36,686 nt of DNA. Source: an uncultured Lewinella sp. (lineage in GTDB: Bacteria; Bacteroidota; Bacteroidia; Chitinophagales; Saprospiraceae). The stretch is from assembly GCA_913056515.1 (NCBI GenBank), contig CAJXMP010000009.1, positions 1 to 36,686 of the forward strand, in the 5' to 3' direction. The translations under genes and the position numbers were made by a program. Shown here in pieces: positions 15,582-23,007 of this stretch (its first letter is position 1; every line of letters starts with the position of its first letter). The notes beneath the pieces are model-generated. The model had not been told where the DNA came from. It saw nothing but the letters and a program-made list of their open reading frames with translations, and made no database searches.

Positions 15582-16607
15582 TTAATTTGATGAAGCCATG
15601 TAGGCTTTGAGGTCTTCTAATTGTTGAACACTCATTCTTTCTTGAGTGTAATTGGGCATGTACGATTTCTTACCAGGAATAGGAGAGGTGCCCCAGCGCA
15701 CTACTTGGTATGTCGAGTACCTATTATATTTATTAAAGTGTTTATCTAGGAATTTAAGGGAAAGCTTATCTGGGCCTAATTCAAATAAGGAGAATCGCTG
15801 ATTTTCATGACAATGCAAACAGCTATGTTGGTAGATAGCTGCACCATTTTCTATGTCTACCTGGCTAATATCTTCTGGTCCCTTTGACCTGTTTTCTGGT
15901 GGTGCAATGAAATGGGCAGGTGAAGCTTGCAGGTATTTAGATTGAATCAAATTACGCGCCATATCTTGGTCTTCGCCCGAACTAATGGCTTGATTGATTT
16001 GATTCGCTTCTACTTCAGATAGAATCAGGTCCTTCATTTTTAAGCCTGTTTGCTCAAAATATGCCAAGATAGATTCAACTTCCCATTCCTCTAGTAGCCT
16101 GCCTTGTGCACAAGTTGTTGCACATAATTGAATAGCATTTCTCAAATCATGCCGAGCGTCTTCTACTAGGTCACCATATTTTTTGACATAATCTCCATTA
16201 TAGAAGGAGGTTCTATTTATAATACCGTAGAAAGTTGTTCCTTGCAAAAAGGGTAAGCCATTACTGACTGCATAATCTAATCGAGCTTGAGGATCAGCTA
16301 CTGCAAGATCTGGATCTTCTTTCAGCATATTGTGGCAGGAAGTACACAAAAAGTGTGAACTTTGCTTTTTGGTTTTACCTCCATTAGCTTTAGTAGTGAT
16401 TCCTGTAGTCAATAATTCCATTCCTTTTTCCACAGATACCCCTTCTATGTTGGAGTTAACTGTATGCGGTAATGCTTCTCCGCCAAGTTGCACCAATATA
16501 TCTTGGACATTATCCTCTGGGGAAAAGTCGATAGAGCTCACCTGCCAAGTAGCTGCCAATCCTATGAATGCAAGGAGTGATATAGTGAACATATATTTCA
16601 TGATCAT
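15582..16607 (-). CDS. Exported diheme cytochrome c
   Basis: 341 residues with an N-terminal signal or anchor (YMFTISLLAFIGLAATW). Two c-type heme sites are plain: CTSCH (88-92) and CLHCH (263-267). Between them CATTC (162-166) keeps the two cysteines but lacks the heme-ligating histidine, so it is probably a disulfide or a degenerate third site. In the C-terminal domain MPNY near residue 317 offers a methionine ligand. Expected role: periplasmic electron carrier. The ATGATCATG at the start gives an ATGA overlap with the upstream beta-barrel gene, which supports the 16607 start and tight co-expression. It lies in a locus with a heme lipoprotein and an outer-membrane barrel. Confidence 0.88.
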   Translation of the reverse strand: MIMKYMFTISLLAFIGLAATWQVSSIDFSPEDNVQDILVQLGGEALPHTVNSNIEGVSVEKGMELLTTGITTKANGGKTKKQSSHFLCTSCHNMLKEDPDLAVADPQARLDYAVSNGLPFLQGTTFYGIINRTSFYNGDYVKKYGDLVEDARHDLRNAIQLCATTCAQGRLLEEWEVESILAYFEQTGLKMKDLILSEVEANQINQAISSGEDQDMARNLIQSKYLQASPAHFIAPPENRSKGPEDISQVDIENGAAIYQHSCLHCHENQRFSLFELGPDKLSLKFLDKHFNKYNRYSTYQVVRWGTSPIPGKKSYMPNYTQERMSVQQLEDLKAYMASSN

Positions 16608-17482
16608 CTAACTTTAAAAACTCTTGAAATAGTGAATCCAAGTCTAAATCCACCATCTAGCCAAGAAGATGTGGTTGAGGCCAAGAAATCTGTCTGAGGT
16701 ATCCCTCTAGCATTCGTTAAGTTCATTTGGAAAATATGTCCTCCTGTATTGAATTCCATGCCCACCCCAATTGGGATGTAAAAATCGGGCAAGTTGGCGC
16801 TTGATTCCTGAAATAAACTTTGTGGTCCATTTAATGGCATATTGATATCACCAATAAGTGCAAACGTTTTATTCAATTGGATGCGAGTAGCCATTCCAAC
16901 AGAAATAGTGGTATTCATATCTTCAATGAGCACTATATTCCTATGTAGTGCAGATATATTTGCTTGAAGACTTAATGCTGGACTAATTCGTTTTCCTATC
17001 ACCCATTGACCACAGTAGGACATCCTATTCAGAAAATTCGGAAAATGAGATAATGAACTAGGCGAGTCACTCTTCTGCATCGTAGAAACTGTGGCTAAGC
17101 CTACTAAGGTTAACGAGAACGGTTTGCCGTCCTTTTCATGTGCTAAATTCCACTTAGCTAATCCATTGACTAGCATCCTTAATCCAGCAGAACCTTTTGA
17201 TCTGGATAATCCCACTAAAAATTTATCGGAAAGACCATATTCTCCACCGATATAAACGTCAGTAGCTTGTTCTAAACCGTAAAAGGTATTCCACGCTCCA
17301 CCAACATCTCCAAAACGGTGTCCAATTCTAATATCCAAGGTGCCTTTCTGTAATACTTCAACGGAATGACTATTGATTACTCTAGAATCGTTGAACAATT
17401 TAGTTGGGCTTTGCGCCTTAAGTGAGCAGGTGCAAAGTAGCAGTATCGCTATTCTATATGTATTTTTGATTATTTGCTTCAT
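16604..17482 (-). CDS. DUF5777-like outer-membrane beta-barrel protein
   Basis: 292 residues with a signal peptide (IAILLLCTCSLKAQ) and then alternating hydrophobic/polar strands with aromatic girdle residues: VEVLQKGTLDIRIGHRFGD, ATDVYIGGEYGLSDKFLVGLSRSKG, SPALSLQANISALHRNIV, GMATRIQLNKTFALIGDINMPL. The final strand is FRLGFTISRVFKVR. This matches my memory of the DUF5777 family of Bacteroidota barrels, which I recall as occurring near cytochrome and YceI genes. It probably spans the outer membrane. Its stop overlaps the diheme cytochrome start (ATGA) and it starts 26 bp after the heme lipoprotein gene. Whether it works as a sheath for an electron-transfer complex is inference. Confidence 0.7.
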   Translation of the reverse strand: MKQIIKNTYRIAILLLCTCSLKAQSPTKLFNDSRVINSHSVEVLQKGTLDIRIGHRFGDVGGAWNTFYGLEQATDVYIGGEYGLSDKFLVGLSRSKGSAGLRMLVNGLAKWNLAHEKDGKPFSLTLVGLATVSTMQKSDSPSSLSHFPNFLNRMSYCGQWVIGKRISPALSLQANISALHRNIVLIEDMNTTISVGMATRIQLNKTFALIGDINMPLNGPQSLFQESSANLPDFYIPIGVGMEFNTGGHIFQMNLTNARGIPQTDFLASTTSSWLDGGFRLGFTISRVFKVR

Positions 17483-17508
17483 TGTTAATCTGTGCTGTTC
17501 AGTATTAA

Positions 17509-17865
17509 TTAGTTTTCAGGATAACCAGATTGGATCCAACATTGTAATGCTAGCATCTCTTCCGCAGTGAGTGGTGGATGAGATGGAGGTGGCATGTCTA
17601 CTGCATTAATCGAGCGTGATATTATTTGATCTGGTAAATAGGCTTCTAGACCGGCATAGGTATCAAAATTACCTGGCGCACTATTATCTACATGACAACC
17701 AGCACTAGCACATTTGGTGTCAATTATGATTTGTATATCTGCTGTATAAACGAAGCTTTCTAGCGTTTCATCTTCACAAGGATTACCCTCTACTTGATCA
17801 TCTAAACAAGCAGTTAGAGCAACAAGTGCAAAACCTATAATAAGGAACAGTAAGCTTTTCGTCAT
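17509..17865 (-). CDS. Heme-binding lipoprotein (planctomycete-type cytochrome c-like, CX4CH motif)
   Basis: 118 residues. The lipoprotein signal is MTKSLLFLIIGFALVALTAC, with lipobox LTAC giving Cys20. The mature part has KCASAGCH (about residues 51-58), a CX4CH heme motif instead of the usual CX2CH; this spaced form is found in Bacteroidota and planctomycete cytochrome c-like domains. The tail VDMPPPSHPPLTAEEMLALQCWIQSGYPEN is characteristic of these domains, with a probable Met ligand in MPPP and a WIxxGYP end. It should be anchored in the outer membrane and possibly surface exposed. It is the first gene of the four-gene locus, and a -7 box TAATTTTG lies about 39-46 bp upstream. Confidence 0.82.
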   Translation of the reverse strand: MTKSLLFLIIGFALVALTACLDDQVEGNPCEDETLESFVYTADIQIIIDTKCASAGCHVDNSAPGNFDTYAGLEAYLPDQIISRSINAVDMPPPSHPPLTAEEMLALQCWIQSGYPEN

Positions 17866-17903
17866 AATAGGTGGTTTATATTCCAGGTATCAGCCTAACT
17901 ACT

Positions 17904-17911
17904 CAAAATTA
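17904..17911 (-). promoter_or_regulatory. -7 box TAATTTTG for the heme lipoprotein/barrel/cytochrome operon
   Basis: On the minus strand TAATTTTG (17911-17904) fits TAnnTTTG. The predicted start is near 17897, giving a leader of about 30 nt. No TTG was found at the usual -33 distance, so confidence is moderate. Confidence 0.4.
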
Positions 17912-17944
17912 AGAGAAAAATAAACATAAATGTCCGAGCAATGT

Positions 17945-17952
17945 TATTTTTG
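17945..17952 (+). promoter_or_regulatory. -7 box TATTTTTG for bacilliredoxin gene
   Basis: TATTTTTG fits TAnnTTTG and ends 18 bp before the ATG at 17971. No matching TTG at 17-23 nt upstream was seen. The divergent -7 box of the cytochrome operon lies only about 35 bp away, so the two promoters share a compact region. Confidence 0.4.
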
Positions 17953-17970
17953 TAAAAAAATAAAAAGAAT

Positions 17971-18384
17971 ATGTATCCAAAAGAATTAGTAGCTCCAATG
18001 GCAAAAGATTTAAATGACGCAGGATTTCAGTCATTAATTTCAGCAGAGGATGTTGATCAAGTGTTGGGCGCTAAAGCAGGAACGGTATTAGTTGTAGTGA
18101 ATTCAGTTTGTGGATGTGCTGCAGCCAATGCAAGGCCTGGTGCAAAAATGTCATTAAATCATTCGGCAAAGCCAGATCAGACTGTTACAGTTTTTGCTGG
18201 GGTGGATCGAGAAGCTGTAGATAAAGCAAGATCTTACATGCTACCTTATCCTCCATCATCTCCTTCGATTGCTTTATTTAAAGAAGGTAAATTGGTTCAC
18301 TTTTTAGAGCGACACCACATTGAAGGTCGATCAGCAGATATCATCGCAGATAATTTGAAAATGGCTTATGACCGTTTTTGTTAA
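17971..18384 (+). CDS. BrxA/BrxB family bacilliredoxin
   Basis: 137 residues, thioredoxin fold, the usual size of YphP/YqiW (BrxA/BrxB) proteins. The start MYPKELVAPMAKDLNDAGF and the active site VNSVCGCAAANARPG carry the diagnostic CGC motif. The C-terminal half has SIALFKEGKLVHFLERHHIEGR, also typical. In Bacillus these proteins remove bacillithiol from mixed disulfides. Whether this organism makes bacillithiol is not visible here, so a general thiol-disulfide role is the safe call. Monocistronic: its own -7 box is upstream and an intrinsic terminator follows the stop by about 6 bp. The neighbouring divergent operon encodes exported heme proteins, but there is no direct evidence of a shared role. 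Confidence 0.93.
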   Translation: MYPKELVAPMAKDLNDAGFQSLISAEDVDQVLGAKAGTVLVVVNSVCGCAAANARPGAKMSLNHSAKPDQTVTVFAGVDREAVDKARSYMLPYPPSSPSIALFKEGKLVHFLERHHIEGRSADIIADNLKMAYDRFC

Positions 18385-18387
18385 AAA

Positions 18388-18418
18388 TAAGGAGAGCAAT
18401 TTGCTCTCCTATTTTTTT
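18388..18418 (+). terminator. Bacilliredoxin intrinsic terminator
   Basis: GGAGAGCA (18391-18398) pairs with TGCTCTCC (18402-18409) around a 3-nt loop and is followed by TATTTTTTT. Well placed just after the stop at 18384. Confidence 0.9.
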
Positions 18419-18464
18419 AGCCATAACTAGCTATTGTATCCCGGGGGGAGGGAGTTATGCCTGG

Positions 18465-18484
18465 TGCAAATCCAATGATTTGCA
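18465..18484. repeat. Perfect 8-bp inverted repeat TGCAAATC-CAAT-GATTTGCA
   Basis: TGCAAATC (18465-18472), CAAT, GATTTGCA (18477-18484) can form a tight hairpin with a 4-nt loop. It lies between two convergent genes, has no T-run, and is not needed as a terminator for either. Role unknown. Confidence 0.5.
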
Positions 18485-18574
18485 TGTTCTTTTCAAGATG
18501 TAAAGTTGGAAGTTCTACAGGATATTGAAATGGAATTATCGTTGAAGTATGAAGTGCTTATATAAATATAAAAT

Positions 18575-18603
18575 CTTAATATATTAAAGTCAAGTATATT
18601 AAG
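18575..18603 (-). terminator. Weak AT-rich terminator candidate for pdxH
   Basis: CTTAATATA (18575-18583) pairs with TATATTAAG (18595-18603) around 11 nt, overlapping the pdxH stop. On the minus strand it is followed by ATTTTATATTTATAT, a poor T-tract. It may stop pdxH transcripts weakly. Confidence 0.3.
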
Positions 18604-19255
18604 GGGCCAGTCTTGATTTTGTCCATTTATTTTCTTCTTTGTGGTAAACTATTCTATCGTGTAATCTACTCGGTTGCCCTTGCCAAAACTCATATGTTGT
18701 GGGCATTACTAGATACCCACCCCAATGTTTGGGTTTAGTTATTTTTTGGGTAGATTGATGATCTAATTTTGCTTGTTCAAGAGAATCACTGAGGACTTTC
18801 CTCGAAGGTATAACCTGTGATTGAGGAGATGCTATTGCTCCTAACTGACTTTCTACTGGTCTTTTATTGAAATAAGCTGAAGATGCTTCTTCACTTAATT
18901 TTTCCACTGGACCACTTATTCGAACTTGCCTTTGGAGTTTATCCCAAAAGAAAACCAAGGACGCCCTAGGGTTGTGTTTGAGGTCATTTCCTTTGCTAGA
19001 GCTGTAGTTGGTGAAAAATCTAAAACCTTCTTCTGAGAATCCTTTAAGGAGTACAATTCTTCCTTGAGGATAGCCCTGTGGACTTACTGTGCATAAGGTC
19101 ATTGCATTGGGCTCGAGTATACCACTCTCTAGAGCATCATTAAACCAGGATTCAAATTGGTCAAGCGGATTGTTAGCTGTGTTATCAATAGAAAGGATAT
19201 CTGACTGATAGTGCTGGCGGAGTTGTTCAACTTTGGATGAGTCTCTATTTGGCAT
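18599..19255 (-). CDS. pdxH: Pyridoxamine 5'-phosphate oxidase
   Basis: 218-residue cytosolic FMN enzyme that oxidises pyridoxine/pyridoxamine 5'-phosphate to pyridoxal 5'-phosphate, the last step of vitamin B6 synthesis and salvage. Family signatures are clear: AMTLCTVSPQGYPQGRIVLLKGFSEEGFRFFTNYSSSKGNDL, then ASLVFFWDKLQRQVRISGPVEKL, and the C-terminal active-site block FWQGQPSRLHDRIVYHK (the WQG and R-x-H-D-R pattern). The C-terminus is RLAP, the usual end of PdxH. Normal length. It is monocistronic; an orphan terminator lies on the same strand 31-49 bp upstream of its start, with a near -7 box TACCTTTA (19275-19268) between. Confidence 0.97.
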   Translation of the reverse strand: MPNRDSSKVEQLRQHYQSDILSIDNTANNPLDQFESWFNDALESGILEPNAMTLCTVSPQGYPQGRIVLLKGFSEEGFRFFTNYSSSKGNDLKHNPRASLVFFWDKLQRQVRISGPVEKLSEEASSAYFNKRPVESQLGAIASPQSQVIPSRKVLSDSLEQAKLDHQSTQKITKPKHWGGYLVMPTTYEFWQGQPSRLHDRIVYHKEENKWTKSRLAP

Positions 19256-19274
19256 GTTTTTTTGCTATAAAGGT

Positions 19275-19304
19275 AAAATAAAAAAGCCCCTGATACACAG
19301 GGGC
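19275..19304 (-). terminator. Orphan minus-strand terminator upstream of pdxH
   Basis: On the minus strand GCCCCTG (19304-19298) pairs with CAGGGGC (19292-19286) around 5 nt, followed by TTTTTTATTTT. The RND operon upstream on this strand already ends at its own terminator near 19527, so this hairpin has no known client. The pdxH start codon lies just downstream. Confidence 0.8.
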
Positions 19305-19526
19305 ACACAAAAAAACAAAAACTATGAACAAACACTCAATACTTGTCAAAAATTGTTAAACCGCTTGATATCAAATCACAGCAAAACATTTATCACGTAT
19401 AGCGGTCTGAAAATATATAAGGGGAGAACGAAATTACTTTCAAATACAAATAGCAAAAATTATTAATAAATAGCACTTTGTATTATAAGTAATTGTGACA
19501 TTGCTTTTATAAAATAAAAATACAAT

Positions 19527-19563
19527 AAAAAAGCCAGCTTGTCAATACATGCTGGCTTTTTTT
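19527..19563. terminator. Bidirectional terminator at end of RND operon
   Basis: AAAAAAGCCAGC (19527-19538) pairs with GCTGGCTTTTTTT (19551-19563) around 12 nt. It lies 15 bp beyond the stop of the RND permease gene and could also stop plus-strand transcripts. Confidence 0.88.
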
Positions 19564-19577
19564 ATTCAATTTTAGTA

Positions 19578-22500
19578 TTATCTGTGACTAAATAACTTAG
19601 AATTTTTTATTCTAAATGCAATCCAATACATGGTTGGAACTACTACTAATGTCAGGAAAGTTGCAAAAACTAATCCATAGATCACGGTCCAGGCCATAGT
19701 TCCCCAGAACTTTGCATTGTCACCTCCCCAAGAAATATTTGGATCGGTATTTTGGATCAAGCTAAAAAAGTCAAAGTTGAATCCAACAGCTAATGGTATT
19801 AGTCCTAGGACCGTTGTTATAGCTGTAAGAAGTACCGGTCTTAACCTGGTTTCTCCACCTTTGATAATAGACTTTTTCACTTCCTCTTCATCTAATTTTT
19901 CGTCTTCTTTCAAGCCTAATTCAGCTCTTTTGTTCTTGACGAGCAAGTTGGTGTAGTCAATAAGTACTATGGCATTATTTACTACGATACCTGCTAAGGA
20001 GATGATACCCACCCCAGTCATGATTACAACAATATTCATATTCGTCAACACATACCCAAAAAACACGCCAATAGTCGAGAAAAGTACAGAAATAATGATA
20101 ATGAATGGCGACGAAACGGAGTTGAACTGCGCAACAATGATTAGGAAAATACTAAATATGGCAATTAGCAAGGCTGTAGTTAAGAATTCAACAGCTTCTG
20201 CTTGTTCTTCCTGTTCGCCGGTAAACGTGATGGTGTATCCATCAGGCAAATTGAAAGCTTGCGCTTTTGTCTGAATGGTATTTACAATCTCATTGGCGTT
20301 ATATCCATCAAGTACATTTGAATTAATGGTAATCACCCGTTCCTGGTCCTTCCTGTTAATAGAGGTATAAGACGTCGAATATTCAATATCTGCAACTGCT
20401 GCAATAGGCACCTGAGAAATACGACCATTAGCCGGATTTCGGAAAGTGATGGCTTGATTCAATATTTCAGAAATATTATTTCTGCTGACATCTTTTGCAC
20501 GGAGTTGAATAGGATAATCTTCATCATTCGTTTTGAACTTAGAGACTTCCTTACCAAAAACAGATGTACGAATTGCATCGGAGATGGAATAGGTTGATAA
20601 TCCAAATCTTCTTGCAGCTTCTCGATCTACATTGATGATTAATTCAGGTTTAGAGAATTGAACATCTTTCTTCAGCTCTTCGATACCTGGAATATTCTGC
20701 TCATTAATGAATTTGATTAAGTCAGCAGAGATTTTTGTGAGTTCATCTACCTCCTCTCCTTGGATCTCAATGTTAATTGGTTTCCCGGTAGGAGGTCCAT
20801 CTTGATTCTTATCCACTACAATTTGCACCCCTGGATATCCTTTTAAAGCTGCTCGAACTTCCTCCATGATATCAAAAGTAGAAACGCCCCCTCTTTCTTC
20901 AGACGGAACAAAGGAGATAGACAAGCGGGCTTTATTGGGTGATGCACCAAATGATGGTCCAGCATTGGGGTCTCCTGTGTTTTCTCCAATTTGTGCCAAT
21001 ACGGCCTCGATAATCTCTGAATTTCGATCAACAATATCAGAAATCTTTTCTTCCACTTCTACCATGAAGGCATCTGTTGCTTCTATATCTGTACCAACAG
21101 GGAATTCAATAAAGGCATTTACATATTGTGGATCTGCACTTGGGAAAAGTTCCACCTTTGGTGCTTTCCTACCCAATAGCATTAAGGATATGATAAGTAG
21201 GACAAATGAGCCAGCAAAAATAATGGCCGGTGTTTTTCCTCTCAGTGCAAAGGAGATAAACCTATTATAAATGTTCTCTAATATTGGAAGTGCGTTTGCT
21301 TGGAATTTGAAAGAGGCATTTCTTAAAAAGAAGGTATTTAGTAAGCTAACGATCACAACGATACCCATAATATTTCTCATCCAAATGGAACCCAAGAAAT
21401 GGGCAATGATACCCACAATTAGTAAGCCTAGTGAGAAGAATAATACATTCTTTCTTTTTCTTTGGCGTTCTTCTTTTGTATCTGCTAATTGATCAATTTT
21501 CATAAACCTTGAGGTCAATACTGGGTTGATAACAAGGGCCACAAAAAGTGATGAAGCAAGCACAATAATGAGTGTAATCGGTAAGTATTTCATGAAGCTA
21601 CCCATTAATCCAGGCCAAAAGGCCAGTGGAACAAATGCAGCTAGAGTTGTTGCTGTTGACGCAATAATAGGCAAAGCCACTTCTCCTGTTCCATATTTTG
21701 CTGCTTCAATGGGTTTGTATCCTTCCTGCATATATCGATAGATATTTTCCACTACCACTATGGCATTATCTACAAGCATTCCAAGTGCTAGAATAAGGGA
21801 AAATAATACTACAGTATTTAAGGTATAACCTAATAGGTTCATGATGAATATTCCCATCAACATCGAAAGTGGTATAGCTACCCCAACGAACATTGAATTA
21901 CGAATACCTAAGAAAAATAGCAGTACTAATACCACTAAAATGACACCCGATATGATACTGTTCTCTAGGTTGGACACCATCATTCTAGTCTGTACAGACT
22001 GATCATTAAATGTCGTCACATTTAAATCTGCAGGTAGGACATTAGCCTTCGCATCTTCTAAAATTTGAGCAATCTTATCTGATGCATCCAACTGGTTCTC
22101 TCCTTTTTCTTTGATTACGTCAAGGGAGATTACCGGAAGTTTATTCGCCCTGGAGATGGATGTTTTTTCGGCAAAGGCAAATTCAACATCTGCAATGTCT
22201 TCCAAAAAGATACTCTTTTGAAATTCACTTTTTACAATCAGTCTTTTTAATTGCTCTACCGATTCAAATTCACCAATGATACGGATAGATCTCCTAAAGT
22301 CATTACTGGTGTATTCACCAGCTGACATGGTCAAGTTCTCTGAACGGATGGCGTTTTCAATATCTGCAAAGCCAACTTCCATGGCTTTCATTTTGTCTAG
22401 GTCCGCACTTATTTTCACCTCTCTATCTAAGGCTCCCTTCAGATCAACTTGAGAAACTTCTTTCAGTTCTTCTATTTCATCTTGGATATATTCCGCATAG

Positions 22501-22997
22501 GATTTAAGCTCATCATTACTGTACGAACCAGCGATATTGATGGTTACAATAGGAATATCAGATAAATTGACTTCAAGAACTTCCGGTTCTTTTGTTAAAT
22601 CTGTAGGTAGTTCTGGTTTAGCTCTATCTACGGCATCCTTTAGTTTCCTAGCGGCATCCTTTAGATCAATATCTGTATCGAATTCAGCAATAATCAATGA
22701 ATAATCCTGAAGCGATTGAGAGGTAACTGACTTAAGTTCGCTGATTGTTGCGATTTCTTTTTCTAAGGGTTTGGTTACCAAGTTTTCGATATCCTCTGCT
22801 GAGTTACCGAAGTAAACGGTGTTTACATAAATTTCTGGCCAAGGAATCTCTGGAAAAGATTCTTTGGGCATACTATTATATGATTGTACACCGAACAATA
22901 GTACCATGAAGGTGAGCAACATGACACTCGTTCTATTGTCGACAGCAAGTGAGGTTAGTCCAAACTGCCTTAGTTTATTTTTGATTTTATCTTTCAT
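19578..22997 (-). CDS. RND efflux transporter, permease subunit (AcrB/HAE1-like)
   Basis: 1139-residue inner-membrane proton-driven pump with the RND layout. TM1 is near residues 20-40 (TSVMLLTFMVLLFGVQSY), then a periplasmic porter domain, TM2-6, a second porter domain, and TM8-12. Typical blocks are FPEIPWPEIYVNTVYFGNSAEDIE, GMLVDNAIVVVENIYRYMQEG in TM4, and GIISLAGIVVNNAIVLIDYTN in TM10. The TM4 proton-relay pair reads Asp-Asn rather than the Asp-Asp of AcrB; one acidic residue is kept. Slightly longer than AcrB (1049), mainly through an insertion near residues 500-560 with extra hydrophobic sequence (NVLFFSLGLLIVGIIAHFLG). It follows the adaptor gene by 10 bp in the tetR-tolC-adaptor-permease operon. 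Confidence 0.96.
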   Translation of the reverse strand: MKDKIKNKLRQFGLTSLAVDNRTSVMLLTFMVLLFGVQSYNSMPKESFPEIPWPEIYVNTVYFGNSAEDIENLVTKPLEKEIATISELKSVTSQSLQDYSLIIAEFDTDIDLKDAARKLKDAVDRAKPELPTDLTKEPEVLEVNLSDIPIVTINIAGSYSNDELKSYAEYIQDEIEELKEVSQVDLKGALDREVKISADLDKMKAMEVGFADIENAIRSENLTMSAGEYTSNDFRRSIRIIGEFESVEQLKRLIVKSEFQKSIFLEDIADVEFAFAEKTSISRANKLPVISLDVIKEKGENQLDASDKIAQILEDAKANVLPADLNVTTFNDQSVQTRMMVSNLENSIISGVILVVLVLLFFLGIRNSMFVGVAIPLSMLMGIFIMNLLGYTLNTVVLFSLILALGMLVDNAIVVVENIYRYMQEGYKPIEAAKYGTGEVALPIIASTATTLAAFVPLAFWPGLMGSFMKYLPITLIIVLASSLFVALVINPVLTSRFMKIDQLADTKEERQRKRKNVLFFSLGLLIVGIIAHFLGSIWMRNIMGIVVIVSLLNTFFLRNASFKFQANALPILENIYNRFISFALRGKTPAIIFAGSFVLLIISLMLLGRKAPKVELFPSADPQYVNAFIEFPVGTDIEATDAFMVEVEEKISDIVDRNSEIIEAVLAQIGENTGDPNAGPSFGASPNKARLSISFVPSEERGGVSTFDIMEEVRAALKGYPGVQIVVDKNQDGPPTGKPINIEIQGEEVDELTKISADLIKFINEQNIPGIEELKKDVQFSKPELIINVDREAARRFGLSTYSISDAIRTSVFGKEVSKFKTNDEDYPIQLRAKDVSRNNISEILNQAITFRNPANGRISQVPIAAVADIEYSTSYTSINRKDQERVITINSNVLDGYNANEIVNTIQTKAQAFNLPDGYTITFTGEQEEQAEAVEFLTTALLIAIFSIFLIIVAQFNSVSSPFIIIISVLFSTIGVFFGYVLTNMNIVVIMTGVGIISLAGIVVNNAIVLIDYTNLLVKNKRAELGLKEDEKLDEEEVKKSIIKGGETRLRPVLLTAITTVLGLIPLAVGFNFDFFSLIQNTDPNISWGGDNAKFWGTMAWTVIYGLVFATFLTLVVVPTMYWIAFRIKNSKLFSHR

Positions 22998-23007
22998 GTG
23001 TTCAACC

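Larger units (their letters stand above)
19256..19577. other. 322-bp gene-free region between pdxH and RND operon
   Basis: No protein gene is supported; the 11-codon frame from the plus-strand ATG at 19324 is too short to call. The region holds an orphan minus-strand terminator (19275-19304) and, on its right side, the RND operon terminator (19527-19563). The A-rich segment between them contains the pairing CCGCT/AGCGG (roughly 19361-19406). A small RNA of about 150-220 nt ending at the orphan terminator is possible. Confidence 0.6.

Noticed and set aside
19717-21741. Several plus-strand ORFs of 60-134 aa across the RND permease gene
   Set aside because: They are antisense shadows of a clearly recognised RND transporter.
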